DNA of 64,000 bases from Bacteroidales bacterium (GCA_021738625.1 JAIPBS010000011.1:25929-89928); one strand, 5' to 3'. Shown: positions 10,401 through 19,175, counted from the stretch's first letter. The notes: generated by a model not told the origin, from the sequence alone. A program made the numbers and translations.

Positions 10401-11724
10401 AAAAGCCAATGACTGGAACCTGCCCGGCAACCCATGGGATCCTTTTGAAGATTATGAGAAGATTGCCGGAAGAACATGGGCCCCCTATAGCCTGACGGCC
10501 AGTGGTGATCAAAGCGCGATCGGCCCTTCTACGGGCGTGGCTGGTAATGTTTCTAAGATCGAATCCAAACTGGAATACCTGAGCAGTGTAGATATTGTGA
10601 TGACACCCGATAAAGACAAATGGAGCAGGGCCGTTGTTCTTGAAATGAGTGCTGATCCGGTACTGGCACAACCCTATCCCGATGGTCGCCCGGTGGAACG
10701 TTTCTACATTCGGGCCGGGCAATCCGTTGATAAGGATGGTAATCCGGCTCCGGTTGGAAGCGGATCAAGCGACAATCCGGAAGATCCGAACTATATCAGT
10801 GAAACCGGAATGGGATGGTTCCCGGGCTATGCCATTAACCTCGAAACAGGTGAACGTCTCAATATTATGTATGGTGAAGATTCCTGGTTGGTTGGACAAA
10901 ACGGACGTGATATGATGTTTAATCCGACCAGCAGAGACCTGGACGTTGACGAACTATCCGATCCGAATCTTTACAATCCCGTTAACGGCGATATTCTCTT
11001 CGGAGGCAAACATTTCGTTTACATATGGGGTAGCAATACCATCACCAGGGTATGGCCACAAATTGGCGCCAGGTTCAGCTTTACCAGCCCGCCTTATGAT
11101 GCAAGTAAATGGGCAAGAACTGTACTTGACACATTGCATGCAGAAGGTGTCCCATCTTACTACCCGCAGATCGCAAGTATTGCTTATGCAAATATTATGT
11201 ATGTTGGTATGCCGATGGGTGTTGAAGGCCAGGAGTGGTTGTCGAATGATGCTACTGTCAAAATCAGGATATCGAAACCATATAGCAGATACAAGTCACA
11301 ACCTGTTTCAGGTGAGGAAGTGACAGCTGATAACAACTTTTATCCTATGTACAATTTCTCAACCGAAGGCATTTTCACAAAGGAAAATGTGCCCAGTGTT
11401 GCAGAATCGGATCTGGATCTTATCAATGTGGTTCCCAATCCTTATTATGCATATTCAGGTTATGAAAACAACTCACTGGATAACCGGGTACGGATCATCA
11501 ATCTGCCTGAGAGATGTACGGTAACCATATACAATGTGAAAGGTACCTTGATACGCCAGTATAAAAAAGACAGCCCGATACCATTCATCGATTGGGATTT
11601 GAAGAACTTTGCCGGTGTTCCGATCGCAGGAGGCGTTTACATGATGCATGTGGAAGCCGACGCGGGAGAGCGGGTAATTAAATGGTTTGGTTCATTAAGA
11701 ACCCCGGATCTGAATATTTTCTAA
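7426..11724 (+). CDS. Giant secreted protein with T9SS-type C-terminal domain
   Basis: 1432 residues. A signal sequence (around KLILLILGLLLINPVFSE) follows the start; a second in-frame ATG at 7450 would shorten the N-terminus by eight residues and is equally plausible. Near the mature N-terminus comes a conserved block (NNVRARINTGGDMWWDLPGG ... SLWIGGLD) that I recognise from other large secreted Bacteroidota proteins of unknown role. The C-terminus has the type IX sorting-domain pattern: VVPNPYYAYSGYE, a VTIYNVKGTLIRQY strand and a GGVYMMHVEA strand, followed by an unusual short extension (GSLRTPDLNIF). It sits 18 nt after the TonB receptor and before a PorV-like gene. I infer a surface-exposed or surface-anchored partner of the receptor. 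Confidence 0.85.
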   Translation: MMIKNISVMKRITHKLILLILGLLLINPVFSERFVGAKKQVNKYKNTTAGCSPASSFRFLDINNVRARINTGGDMWWDLPGGVGSQYFVPKEGTATSLFSGSLWIGGLDINDQLKLAAVRYRQIGNDYWTGPLTVDGTAAVDEATCAKYDQHFLMNREMVDEYLAWWSSDNPAEEFPDYVIPDEILDWPAHGNEALNQSFYLAPFKDNDGDAIYDPYNGDYPYYDIDNSLCPLNRQLNPEDPPARTYEEIYTDYDVKLFGSILSDQVIKGDQTLWWVFNDKGNFHSETEGAAIGLEIRAQAFAFSTNDEINNMTFYSYEIINRSTFELTNTFFSPWVDTDLGYAWDDYVGCDVDRGLGYCYNGTAVDGNSEPEAYGDQPPAVGVDFFQGPYIDADGVDNPKFTGDCSIINSPNENDQMAINGINFGNNIIDDERYGMRRFVYHNNSGGPQGDPRYAPEYYNYLRGFWKDNTRMLYGGNAHTNSGALGPECDFMFPGDSDPCNWGTDGVQPNGGYNQNGNYWTEENVGNNPSDRRFMQSAGPFTLKSGAVNYITVGIPWARATTGGPWASVELLRSVDDKCQKLFENCFKVLDGPDAPDMTIIERDRELIVLLSNSKTSNNFKEEYNEYDNRIPQPIDPDLPRNDSTYKFEGYQIYQLKDPTVSVESLHDPDKARLVAQFDKKNGVTTLINYYKNQTYGILEPVVEAEGGDNGISHSFKLTEDAFASGDNQLVNYKQYYYLGIAYAYNEFKPYNPQSPTGLDGQKEPYLAGRKNIKTYTGIPHKALNGTVTQSDYGDQPKTIRLEGQGNGGMNLELTEETVQEILSKKPAGSINDQGDPIEFGDPEYPIAYEPVYKIGHGPVNIKVVDPLNVEEGDYILKFTDIVHPEGDSIRINTARWQLIDQQTGEIYNSDTTIKLKYEQLLLDLGLSVSVYQVLPPGDTFAVNNGFLDAQVKYADSSRQWLSGIPDNDVPTSPQNWIRSGTYRATEGGDPKANDWNLPGNPWDPFEDYEKIAGRTWAPYSLTASGDQSAIGPSTGVAGNVSKIESKLEYLSSVDIVMTPDKDKWSRAVVLEMSADPVLAQPYPDGRPVERFYIRAGQSVDKDGNPAPVGSGSSDNPEDPNYISETGMGWFPGYAINLETGERLNIMYGEDSWLVGQNGRDMMFNPTSRDLDVDELSDPNLYNPVNGDILFGGKHFVYIWGSNTITRVWPQIGARFSFTSPPYDASKWARTVLDTLHAEGVPSYYPQIASIAYANIMYVGMPMGVEGQEWLSNDATVKIRISKPYSRYKSQPVSGEEVTADNNFYPMYNFSTEGIFTKENVPSVAESDLDLINVVPNPYYAYSGYENNSLDNRVRIINLPERCTVTIYNVKGTLIRQYKKDSPIPFIDWDLKNFAGVPIAGGVYMMHVEADAGERVIKWFGSLRTPDLNIF

Positions 11725-11759
11725 AACGACGAATTGATAACAATAAAAAAGTATAAGGC

Positions 11760-12827
11760 ATGAAGAACTTTTATAAATATTTATTGATAGTTTGCCTGAT
11801 CGGATTACTCACTACTGAGGTTGAAATGATGCAGGCCGGAAATAAGGACAGATCCGGACAGGCAGGGGCCAGCGAGCTCCTGTTGAATCCCTGGGCCAGA
11901 AGCTCCGGCTGGGGTAGTGTTAATATTGCCGGTGTGCGTGGCATTGAAGGGATGTATATCAATGTAGCAGGTGTGGCTTTCACCGAGGGTACCGAAATCG
12001 CTTTTACGCATACCGATTGGCTAAAGGGCGCCGATATCAACATCTATTCTTTTGGTTTTAGCCAGAAGATGGGTGAGTCGGGTGCACTCGGCCTTGCCGT
12101 TATGTCGATGAACTTCGGCGACATACCCATCACTACCTACGATCTGCCGGAAGGTGGGATCGGTAATTTCAGCCCGAGTTATCTCAATGTGAATGTTGCC
12201 TATTCGCACATATTCTCCAATAGTATCTACGGAGGTATTAACCTAAAGATCATATCCGAGTCTGTTTCGGATATGAGTGCTCAGGGAATAGCTATTGACG
12301 CCGGTATACAGTACGTTACCGGTCCCCTGCAAAACATAAAATTCGGGATTGCACTGAAAAATGTCGGACCAAGTATGAAGTTCTCAGGCGATGGTTTATC
12401 ACTTCAATCATTCATCCCGGGCCAAAACAATGCCTTCACTCTGGAACAACGCGTATCTGCCTTTGAATTGCCTGCGCAGTTGCTTATCGGCGGTGCCTAT
12501 GATATTCATATGGAAGGAAGCAACAGGCTTACTCTTGCCGGTAGCTTCACCTCCAACTCATTCTCAAAAGATCAATTTACACTTGGAGGTGAATTCAGTC
12601 TGAAAGAATATGTGATGCTAAGGGCTGGTTATACATATGAAGAAGGAATAACCGGTGATCTCGGCTCCGAAGAAAAAACCAACGTTTTCAAAGGTTTTAG
12701 CGCTGGTTTGAGCGTGCAGGTGCCGTTAAACAAAGAGGCTGGCACCAGGTTCGCCGTTGATTATTCGTTCAGGTCAACCGAACATTTCGACAATACACAT
12801 AGCATTGGAGCTAAAATTTACTTGTAA
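11760..12827 (+). CDS. PorV/PorQ-family outer-membrane protein
   Basis: 355 residues with a signal peptide (FYKYLLIVCLIGLLTTEV) and a FadL-like barrel pattern typical of PorV/PorQ proteins: the early motif GASELLLNPWARSSGWG..N.A, then G-I-E-G-M-Y-I-N-V-A-G and repeated amphipathic strands to a C-terminal IGAKIYL. PorV in T9SS delivers cargo to the attachment complex; this paralogue lies directly behind a T9SS-tailed protein, so it may serve that one cargo. It is the last gene of the operon that starts at 3721. Confidence 0.85.
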   Translation: MKNFYKYLLIVCLIGLLTTEVEMMQAGNKDRSGQAGASELLLNPWARSSGWGSVNIAGVRGIEGMYINVAGVAFTEGTEIAFTHTDWLKGADINIYSFGFSQKMGESGALGLAVMSMNFGDIPITTYDLPEGGIGNFSPSYLNVNVAYSHIFSNSIYGGINLKIISESVSDMSAQGIAIDAGIQYVTGPLQNIKFGIALKNVGPSMKFSGDGLSLQSFIPGQNNAFTLEQRVSAFELPAQLLIGGAYDIHMEGSNRLTLAGSFTSNSFSKDQFTLGGEFSLKEYVMLRAGYTYEEGITGDLGSEEKTNVFKGFSAGLSVQVPLNKEAGTRFAVDYSFRSTEHFDNTHSIGAKIYL

Positions 12828-12852
12828 AACAGCTTCATTTGTTATATATTTG
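12822..12852 (+). promoter_or_regulatory. Promoter upstream of greA
   Basis: TTG at 12822-12824, a 20-nt spacer and TATATTTG at 12845-12852 match the Bacteroidota consensus fully. The -33 element lies inside the last codons of the PorV-like gene. Transcription would start near 12859, upstream of the terminator-like hairpin at 12891. Confidence 0.65.
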
Positions 12853-12890
12853 TAAGGCTTAAACAATTAGAACATTTTCGAAACGAAAAG

Positions 12891-12913
12891 GACCCTTTAG
12901 AAAGGGTCTTTTT
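12891..12913 (+). terminator. Intrinsic terminator between the PorV-like gene and greA
   Basis: GACCCT(TTAGAA)AGGGTC (the stem can extend to 8 bp) is followed directly by TTTTT. It would end the surface operon. Because a good promoter lies upstream of it and greA downstream, it may also attenuate the greA leader. Confidence 0.8.
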
Positions 12914-12951
12914 CGCTTATTATATACCGTCAGGAAAGGAAATATCACAAA

Positions 12952-13428
12952 ATGGTACAAGTAAGGTATTACACAAAAGCGGGCTTGCAAAAGCTAATAG
13001 AAGAACTGGATCAAATGATACATGTTGAACGGCCCAAAATTTCCCAGCAAATTGCTGAAGCCAGGGATAAAGGTGATTTATCTGAAAATGCAGAATACGA
13101 TGCAGCTAAGGATGCACAAGGGTTGCTTGAGCTCAAAATTTCGCGATTGCAGGAGATCGTCAGCAATGCCCGCATAATTGATGAATCCAAAATGGATAAT
13201 ACCAAAGTGCTTTTGCTGTCAACCGTTAAGCTGAAAAATCTTAACAATGAAACAACGATGGCATACACCCTGGTGCCAGAGAAAGAGGCAAACTTGAAGG
13301 AAAAGAAACTTTCTGTGAATTCGCCGATTGCCAAAGGACTACTTGGTAAAAAAGTAGGAGAGAAGGTCGATATACAAGTGCCGGCTGGTACACAGACATT
13401 TGAAATCCTTGAAATCAGCAGAGCATAA
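12952..13428 (+). CDS. greA: Transcription elongation factor GreA
   Basis: 158 residues, the usual GreA length. The N-terminal coiled-coil carries the acidic tip motif (ARDKGDLSENAEYDAAKD), which reaches the RNA polymerase active site to stimulate cleavage of backtracked transcripts; the C-terminal FKBP-like domain ends with SPIAKGLLGKKVGEKV and a short strand. The start ATG has an AGGAAAGGA-like purine stretch before it. The HIT gene follows after 12 nt, so the two are probably co-transcribed. Confidence 0.97.
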   Translation: MVQVRYYTKAGLQKLIEELDQMIHVERPKISQQIAEARDKGDLSENAEYDAAKDAQGLLELKISRLQEIVSNARIIDESKMDNTKVLLLSTVKLKNLNNETTMAYTLVPEKEANLKEKKLSVNSPIAKGLLGKKVGEKVDIQVPAGTQTFEILEISRA

Positions 13429-13440
13429 AATTTAGCAGTT

Positions 13441-13848
13441 ATGGCAAGCATATTCACCAAAATCATAAAAGGCGAGATCCCTTCATATAAAATCGCGGAA
13501 AATGATCAGTGTTTTGCATTTTTGGATATCAATCCACTGGCGAAGGGACATACTCTGGTTGTTCCTAAAAAAGAAATCGACTATCTGTTTGATGTGGAAG
13601 ATGAACTTTACAGGTTGCTTTTCACCTTTTCGAAACAGGTAGCCAAAGCCATTGAAAAAGTAATACCCTGTGAGCGCGTCGGAATTGCGGTGCTGGGTCT
13701 TGAAGTGCCTCATGCCCACATACATTTGATACCCATTAACTCTATTTATGATATTGAATTCTCCAGACCCAAGCTCAAGCTATCGGAAGAAGAGTTTAAA
13801 GATATTGCCTCCGGGATCAGGCAGGAGTATGAAAAGATCAATCAATAA
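13441..13848 (+). CDS. HIT family hydrolase (Hint-type)
   Basis: 135 residues with the opening ASIFTKIIKGEIPSYKI, the nucleotide-binding LAKGHTLVVPK segment and the histidine triad HAHIHLIP. Family members hydrolyse nucleoside phosphoramidates or related AMP conjugates. It is 12 nt downstream of greA. Its 3' end overlaps the stop of the convergent PurF-like gene by seven bases, leaving no room for a separate terminator. Confidence 0.95.
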   Translation: MASIFTKIIKGEIPSYKIAENDQCFAFLDINPLAKGHTLVVPKKEIDYLFDVEDELYRLLFTFSKQVAKAIEKVIPCERVGIAVLGLEVPHAHIHLIPINSIYDIEFSRPKLKLSEEEFKDIASGIRQEYEKINQ

Positions 13849-15743
13849 GCCCGTTCGTCTCTTCCTTCAATATAGTTGATAAACGATCTGTTAACCACCC
13901 TGTTTCCGCCAGGCGTCGGATAATTCCCCGTAAAATACCAGTCCCCCTTATGTTCGGGAATTGCCTTGTGAAGATGTTCTATGCTTTGATAAACTATTTT
14001 TAGTTCCGCCTTGATTTCATTTGAGCGCAGCATCTCAGATATCTTATTGGAAATTTGCCCGGCAGTGAGAGGTTTGTAGATCATCTTGACAAGGTTACGC
14101 TGCTGGTCAATCGGAAGCTTTTCTTCTTCTTTTGCCAGTTTGTAAACTTCATTGATCACACTTGTTTGTCCACCCTGCTTCAGCAACTCGATGGCAGCCC
14201 GGAAGGCGATGAAGTCGCTTAGTTTGGCCATGTCGATACCATAACAGTCGGGATACCTGATCTGAGGCGCAGAACTGGCTACGACAATCCTTTTGGGATT
14301 AAGCCGGTCGAGTATTCTGATAATGCTTTGGCGAAGGGTAGTACCCCTGACAATGGAATCATCCAGCACCACCAGATTGTCCTGATGTGGCCGAACCGAT
14401 CCATAGGTGATGTCATAAACGTGAGCCACCAGGTCTTCACGTTTCTGGTCCTGGGTGATAAAAGTTCTGAGTTTTACGTCTTTTACTGCAACTTCCTCAA
14501 CCCTGGGTTTAAGTTCCAGTATTTTATCGATCTTTTTCTTAATAGGATCTTTGCCCAGTTCAAGCAGTTTGTCGGATTTGATCTGATCGCAGAAATTATG
14601 TAATTCCTCTACCATTCCTCTGAAAGCCACGGATGCGGTATTGGGAATATAGGAAAACACCGTATTTTCAAGGTCGTGGTCGATGGCTTGTAAAACATAA
14701 GGAGTCAATAGTTTGCCAAGCGACTTACGCTCGGTATAAATCTCTTTATCACTACCTCTTGAAAAATAAATGCGTTCAAATGAGCAGGAACGTTTTTCCT
14801 TGGGTTTTTTGCATTGATATTCACCGCTGTTACCATTTTTTTTGATGATGAGCGCATGGCCGGGTTTCAATTCTTTAACCCCGTCGAATTCCACGTTTAA
14901 TGCAGTTTGAATAACAGCCCTTTCTGACGCAGCCACAATAATTTCATCGTCACGGTAATAGTAAGCCGGACGGATGCCGCATTCGTCGCGCATCACAAAC
15001 GCATCTCCATGACCGATCATGCCTGCAATAACATAACCTCCGTCCCAATGCTCGCAGGAGTCTGTAAGGATTTTTTGCAGGTTCAGATCTTTGGCGATCT
15101 TGTAAGAAATTTTCTGCTTGCTGAAGCCTTCCTTTCTGAATTTTTGGTACAGCCTTTCATTCTCTTCATCCAGAAAATGGCCGATCTTTTCCAGTATGGT
15201 GAGGGTGTCGGAAGTTTCAACCGGATATTGGCCAAGCTCGATCAGCTTTTCGAAAAGCTCCTCTACATTGGTCATATTGAAATTTCCTGCCAGAACCAGG
15301 TTTCGCGTCATCCAGTTGTTTTTACGTGCTACCGGATGCAGGTTGGAAGTTTTATTCAATCCATATGTACCATAGCGCAAATGCCCCAGGAATAATTCCG
15401 CGGAAAAATCAAAATTTTCGCGCAACCAGCCAATATCGTTCAGTCGGGTTTTGTTATACGATTCAATATGGTTGAGTTTCTGATAGATTTTGTTGAAGAT
15501 ATCGGTAATGGGTGAAGTTGCTTTGGATCTAACCCTTGATATGTATTTGGTGCCCGGTTCCAGATCGTATTTAATAGAAGCTATTCCGGCGCCATCCTGA
15601 CCGCGGTTATGCTGTTTTTGCATGAGCAGGTGCAACTTGTTGAGCCCATACAAAGCTGTTCCGTATTTGCCGTAATAATGCTCCAGCGGTTTTAGCAGGC
15701 GAACCAGGGCGATGCCACATTCATGATTCAGGAAGTCACTCAT
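13842..15743 (-). CDS. PurF-like amidophosphoribosyltransferase, long form
   Basis: 633 residues from the ATG at 15743. That start is chosen because it puts the catalytic Cys near the N-terminus (MSDFLNHECGIAL) and because a TTG further up lies inside the -7 promoter element. The class II glutamine amidotransferase domain shows KQHNRGQDGAGIAS, LGHLRYGTYG and GNFNMTN. The C-terminal phosphoribosyltransferase domain shows the PRPP motif LVVLDDSIVRGTTLR. Canonical PurF is about 470-500 residues with Cys at position 1 or 2 after processing; this long form with a nine-residue leader and internal insertions is a Bacteroidota type. Role in the first step of purine synthesis is likely, but a side role in another glutamine-dependent reaction cannot be excluded. 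Confidence 0.88.
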   Translation of the reverse strand: MSDFLNHECGIALVRLLKPLEHYYGKYGTALYGLNKLHLLMQKQHNRGQDGAGIASIKYDLEPGTKYISRVRSKATSPITDIFNKIYQKLNHIESYNKTRLNDIGWLRENFDFSAELFLGHLRYGTYGLNKTSNLHPVARKNNWMTRNLVLAGNFNMTNVEELFEKLIELGQYPVETSDTLTILEKIGHFLDEENERLYQKFRKEGFSKQKISYKIAKDLNLQKILTDSCEHWDGGYVIAGMIGHGDAFVMRDECGIRPAYYYRDDEIIVAASERAVIQTALNVEFDGVKELKPGHALIIKKNGNSGEYQCKKPKEKRSCSFERIYFSRGSDKEIYTERKSLGKLLTPYVLQAIDHDLENTVFSYIPNTASVAFRGMVEELHNFCDQIKSDKLLELGKDPIKKKIDKILELKPRVEEVAVKDVKLRTFITQDQKREDLVAHVYDITYGSVRPHQDNLVVLDDSIVRGTTLRQSIIRILDRLNPKRIVVASSAPQIRYPDCYGIDMAKLSDFIAFRAAIELLKQGGQTSVINEVYKLAKEEEKLPIDQQRNLVKMIYKPLTAGQISNKISEMLRSNEIKAELKIVYQSIEHLHKAIPEHKGDWYFTGNYPTPGGNRVVNRSFINYIEGRDERAY

Positions 15744-15764
15744 CTTTAGTACTATTAATGATTG

Positions 15765-15772
15765 CAAAGGTA
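15765..15772 (-). promoter_or_regulatory. -7 element of the PurF-like gene
   Basis: Read on the minus strand this is TACCTTTG, a perfect TAnnTTTG. It lies 21 nt upstream of the ATG at 15743. No convincing -33 TTG at the preferred spacing was found. Confidence 0.55.
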
Positions 15773-15882
15773 CGGCTTTATCAGCAACAATAAAGCATAT
15801 GTTTTCCGGTATTTTAATCGATTCTACGAGGCTGTTTGCCTGAAATTCTTATTTTTGCTGGATTCCCAAAAATGCAACGAAT

Positions 15883-17487
15883 ATGAAAAAACTGAATTCA
15901 TTAAAAATTATTTCAAGTGTATTGATCATTTTTATCATTCCTGTTTTGACTTCCGCTCAGGACAAAAGCGACTGGGAGGGTGGCGTACCCGACGGCTGCA
16001 CTTCCATCACCGTTGGCAAGATGGCAACTGCCGATGGTTCGGTGATTACTTCGCATACCGATGACAGCCATCGAACTCGCTCATGGATAGACATTGTGCC
16101 GGCTAGGGATCATAAACCTGGCAGTACGGTTCCGATGTTCAAAAGGGTGGCCTGCGACAGTTTTGCCATGCCAACCTATTCGCATATCAAAATAGGGGAG
16201 ATCCCACAGGTGGTTCATACCTACGGATATATAAATACAGCTTACCCTTGCATGAATGAACATCAGCTGGGCATTGGCGAAAGCACGTTCGGAGGCAGGG
16301 AAAGCCTGCAATCCAACGAAGGCCTGATCGATTGCCAGAGGCTTTGCCAACTGATGCTCGAGCGATGCACCACGGCCAGGCAGGCCCTCGAACTTACCCG
16401 TGAACTGACCAAAAAATACGGCTGGAACGACTATGGTGAATGCCTGACCATTTCCGATAAAAACGAAGTATGGCATTTGGAGATCGTGGGGCCCGGAAAA
16501 GGAAAAGCTGGAAGCATTTGGGTAGCTCAGCGCGTGCCGGATGATGAATTGTCGGTGAATGCCAATGCCAGCCGCATCATGGAGATCGATCTCAACAATC
16601 CCGATTATTTCATGGCATCTGAGAATATTTACGATATGGCCCTTGATTCGGGCTGGTGCAAAAGCAAGGAAGATTTCCGCTTTGCCTATGCTTATGCCCC
16701 AAAAAGTCGTACTTCATTCGCTGCCCGCAGAAGAGAATGGCGTGTGTTTGATATGGTGGCCCCTTCGCTCAAACTGGATCCCAATGCCGAAAATTTCCCC
16801 TTTTCAGTAAAACCCGATAAACCGGTCACCATGGAAAAGCTGGTCGATATTTTTGCTGATTACTACGAAGGCACTCCTTTCGACATGACCAAAAACCTTA
16901 CGGTTGAAGATGAAGACGGCCAATGTGTGGTTAGTCCCCTGGCCAACCCACAAATGCCTTACGATGAAAACAAACTGTTCGACATCAATGGAGGTTGGGG
17001 CTGGCGTGGCGAGCGCACCATTGCCCGATGGTACACCATGTATGCCACCATCATACAGAGCCGTGATTGGTTACCGGATGCCGTTGGTGGCGTGGTTTGG
17101 CTTGCCATGGACAATGTGGCCACTTCCATCTACGTCCCTGTTTTTTGCAGCGTGACCGATCTTCACGAAGCCTACAAAACACCCGGCAGGCCCAATGGCT
17201 TTACCCGGGAATCAGCCTGGTGGGCATTTAATCGCATGAGTACCCTTGCACACCAGCGCTGGGGCGATATGCGCTACGATGTGGAAAAAGTCTGGAAACC
17301 TATGCAGGAAGAACTTTTTGAAAGTCAATCCGGGATTGATGAGGAGGCTGTTGAGTTGTTTGACAAAAAGCCCAAAAAGGCAATCGAATTCCTCACGGAA
17401 TACAGCATGATGTGGGGAAATAAAGTGGTGGAAGAAGCATGGAAACTGGGCGACTTCCTGTGGACGAAATACGATGAGAAGTTCTAA
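15883..17487 (+). CDS. Secreted C69-family dipeptidase
   Basis: 534 residues. Signal peptide MKKLNSLKIISSVLIIFIIP...TSAQ, then the peptidase family C69 (PepD-like, Ntn-hydrolase fold) opening DGCTSITVGKMATADGSVIT, where the Cys is the expected N-terminal nucleophile. Further family blocks are GIGESTFGGRESL, YGECLTISDKNEVWHLEI and VGGVVWLAMDN. The export signal suggests periplasmic cleavage of dipeptides. TATTTTTG at 15850-15857 is a fitting -7 element. The YfcC-type transporter gene starts 17 nt downstream, so peptide breakdown and uptake or exchange of products are probably coupled. Confidence 0.92.
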   Translation: MKKLNSLKIISSVLIIFIIPVLTSAQDKSDWEGGVPDGCTSITVGKMATADGSVITSHTDDSHRTRSWIDIVPARDHKPGSTVPMFKRVACDSFAMPTYSHIKIGEIPQVVHTYGYINTAYPCMNEHQLGIGESTFGGRESLQSNEGLIDCQRLCQLMLERCTTARQALELTRELTKKYGWNDYGECLTISDKNEVWHLEIVGPGKGKAGSIWVAQRVPDDELSVNANASRIMEIDLNNPDYFMASENIYDMALDSGWCKSKEDFRFAYAYAPKSRTSFAARRREWRVFDMVAPSLKLDPNAENFPFSVKPDKPVTMEKLVDIFADYYEGTPFDMTKNLTVEDEDGQCVVSPLANPQMPYDENKLFDINGGWGWRGERTIARWYTMYATIIQSRDWLPDAVGGVVWLAMDNVATSIYVPVFCSVTDLHEAYKTPGRPNGFTRESAWWAFNRMSTLAHQRWGDMRYDVEKVWKPMQEELFESQSGIDEEAVELFDKKPKKAIEFLTEYSMMWGNKVVEEAWKLGDFLWTKYDEKF

Positions 17488-17504
17488 AGAATAAAATTCT
17501 GTTT

Positions 17505-19115
17505 ATGGCGAAAAAGAAGAAAATACCACACACCTATGTAATCATTTTTTCGATCATCATTTTTGCTGCCATGCTTACCTGGGTGATTCCCGGCGGCTCT
17601 TTTCAAAGAGAACACATCGCCTTGCCCAGCGGAGCGGAACGAGAGGTGATCGTGCCCGGATCTTTTGAATTTACACAAAGCGATCCGCAGACCTGGGAAG
17701 TGTTTTCAGCTTTGTATGACGCCTTTGTGGATCCTGAAAAGGCGGCCATTATTATTTTTATACTACTGATCGGCGGTGCATTCTGGATTATGAATGACAG
17801 CAAGGCAATCGACGTGGCCATCTTTTCTTTTTTAAAAAGAACCCGTAAGCTGGAGAAATACCGCTTTTTCAGAAAGCTGGGGGTGAACAACATCATCATG
17901 ACTTTGATCATGTTGATGTTCAGTGTTTTCGGGGCGGTGTTCGGGATGAGTGAAGAAACCATCGCCTTCATCATCATATTTGTCCCCCTGGCCATATCCA
18001 TGGGTTACGACTCCATAGTTGGGGTGAGCCTGTGCTTTGTGGCCGCCGGCCTCGGTTTTGCCGGCGCCATGCTGAATCCCTTTACCATCGGGATTGCACA
18101 GGGCTTGTCGAGTGTGCCTATGTTTTCAGGTATTGAATACCGTTTTATTTGCTGGGTGATCATTAACATTGTGGGGATAACCTATGTGTTGCGCTATGCC
18201 GCCAAAGTGAGAAAGCGGCCCGAGAAATCACTGGTTTATGAAGAGGATAAATATTGGAGAGATAAGGCATCGGGCGATATAAAGGAAATCAATTATAAAA
18301 CGCCTGCCGCGGCCTGGTTTACATTTGTGGCCATTCTTGCCGGATTGATCGCTTTTTCGGTTTTCTTTCCCCAATCAGAATTAAGCGTAGGCAACGATTC
18401 AGTGGTTCTGCCGATCATCCCGCTTTTAACCGGTTTGTATGTGGTCGTAAGCATTATCATGCTCAGAAGGTCGGCGCATTTTTTCGTTTTTAATTTGTTG
18501 ATCTTTACCATTCTTTTTCTGATCGTGGGTGTGATGGGTTACGACTGGTACATCAAGGAGATCGCAACTTTGTTTTTCGTGATGGGGCTGGCCAGCGGTT
18601 TTGCCATGAGCAAATCCCCCAGCAAGATCACCGTGTTATTTCTGGATGGAGTGAAAGATATCATGTCGGCCGCTCTCATCGTAGGACTGGCAGGCGGTAT
18701 TATCATCATCCTGAACAATGGAAATAACACTGACACCCTGCTTTATTATGCTTCAGAATCAATGAAAAACGTGGGACGTGTCGGGTCCATAGCGGTGATG
18801 TATGTAATCCAAACCCTGATCAACATCATCATTCCTTCGGGTTCGGCCAAGGCGGCGCTGACCATGCCGATCATGGCTCCCTTCTCCGATCTGATCGGGA
18901 TATCCCGGCAGTCAACAATCATGGCGTTTCAGTTTGGCGATGGGTTCACCAATATGATCACACCGACTTCAGGCGTGCTGATCGGTGTTTTGGGAGTGGC
19001 TAAAATTCCTTACGACAAATGGGTTAGATGGATCACACCGATCATGATCGTTTTGATCCTGCTGGGCTTTTTGTTGCTCATCCCGACCGTTACTATGGAT
19101 CTTGAAGGATTTTAG
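17505..19115 (+). CDS. YfcC-family transporter (DcuC-like)
   Basis: 536 residues with about 12 or more membrane segments, starting PHTYVIIFSIIIFAAMLTWV-IPGG, the signature of the YfcC family (C4-dicarboxylate anaerobic carrier-like, IT superfamily). The paired re-entrant regions read GFAGAMLNPFTIGIAQGL and IIPSGSAKAALTMPIMAP. The substrate is not proven for the family; amino acids or dicarboxylates have been suggested. Operon with the upstream dipeptidase (17-nt gap) favours an amino-acid or dipeptide-derived substrate. Confidence 0.9.
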   Translation: MAKKKKIPHTYVIIFSIIIFAAMLTWVIPGGSFQREHIALPSGAEREVIVPGSFEFTQSDPQTWEVFSALYDAFVDPEKAAIIIFILLIGGAFWIMNDSKAIDVAIFSFLKRTRKLEKYRFFRKLGVNNIIMTLIMLMFSVFGAVFGMSEETIAFIIIFVPLAISMGYDSIVGVSLCFVAAGLGFAGAMLNPFTIGIAQGLSSVPMFSGIEYRFICWVIINIVGITYVLRYAAKVRKRPEKSLVYEEDKYWRDKASGDIKEINYKTPAAAWFTFVAILAGLIAFSVFFPQSELSVGNDSVVLPIIPLLTGLYVVVSIIMLRRSAHFFVFNLLIFTILFLIVGVMGYDWYIKEIATLFFVMGLASGFAMSKSPSKITVLFLDGVKDIMSAALIVGLAGGIIIILNNGNNTDTLLYYASESMKNVGRVGSIAVMYVIQTLINIIIPSGSAKAALTMPIMAPFSDLIGISRQSTIMAFQFGDGFTNMITPTSGVLIGVLGVAKIPYDKWVRWITPIMIVLILLGFLLLIPTVTMDLEGF

Positions 19116-19175
19116 GCGGTCAATCCGTTCCGGCTTCAGAAAGCTTTATTTTGACTTATCCGGGCGTAATGGATG

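Noticed and set aside
13011..13466. 151-codon antisense frame over greA
   Set aside because: Covers greA almost exactly on the opposite strand; GreA is certain.
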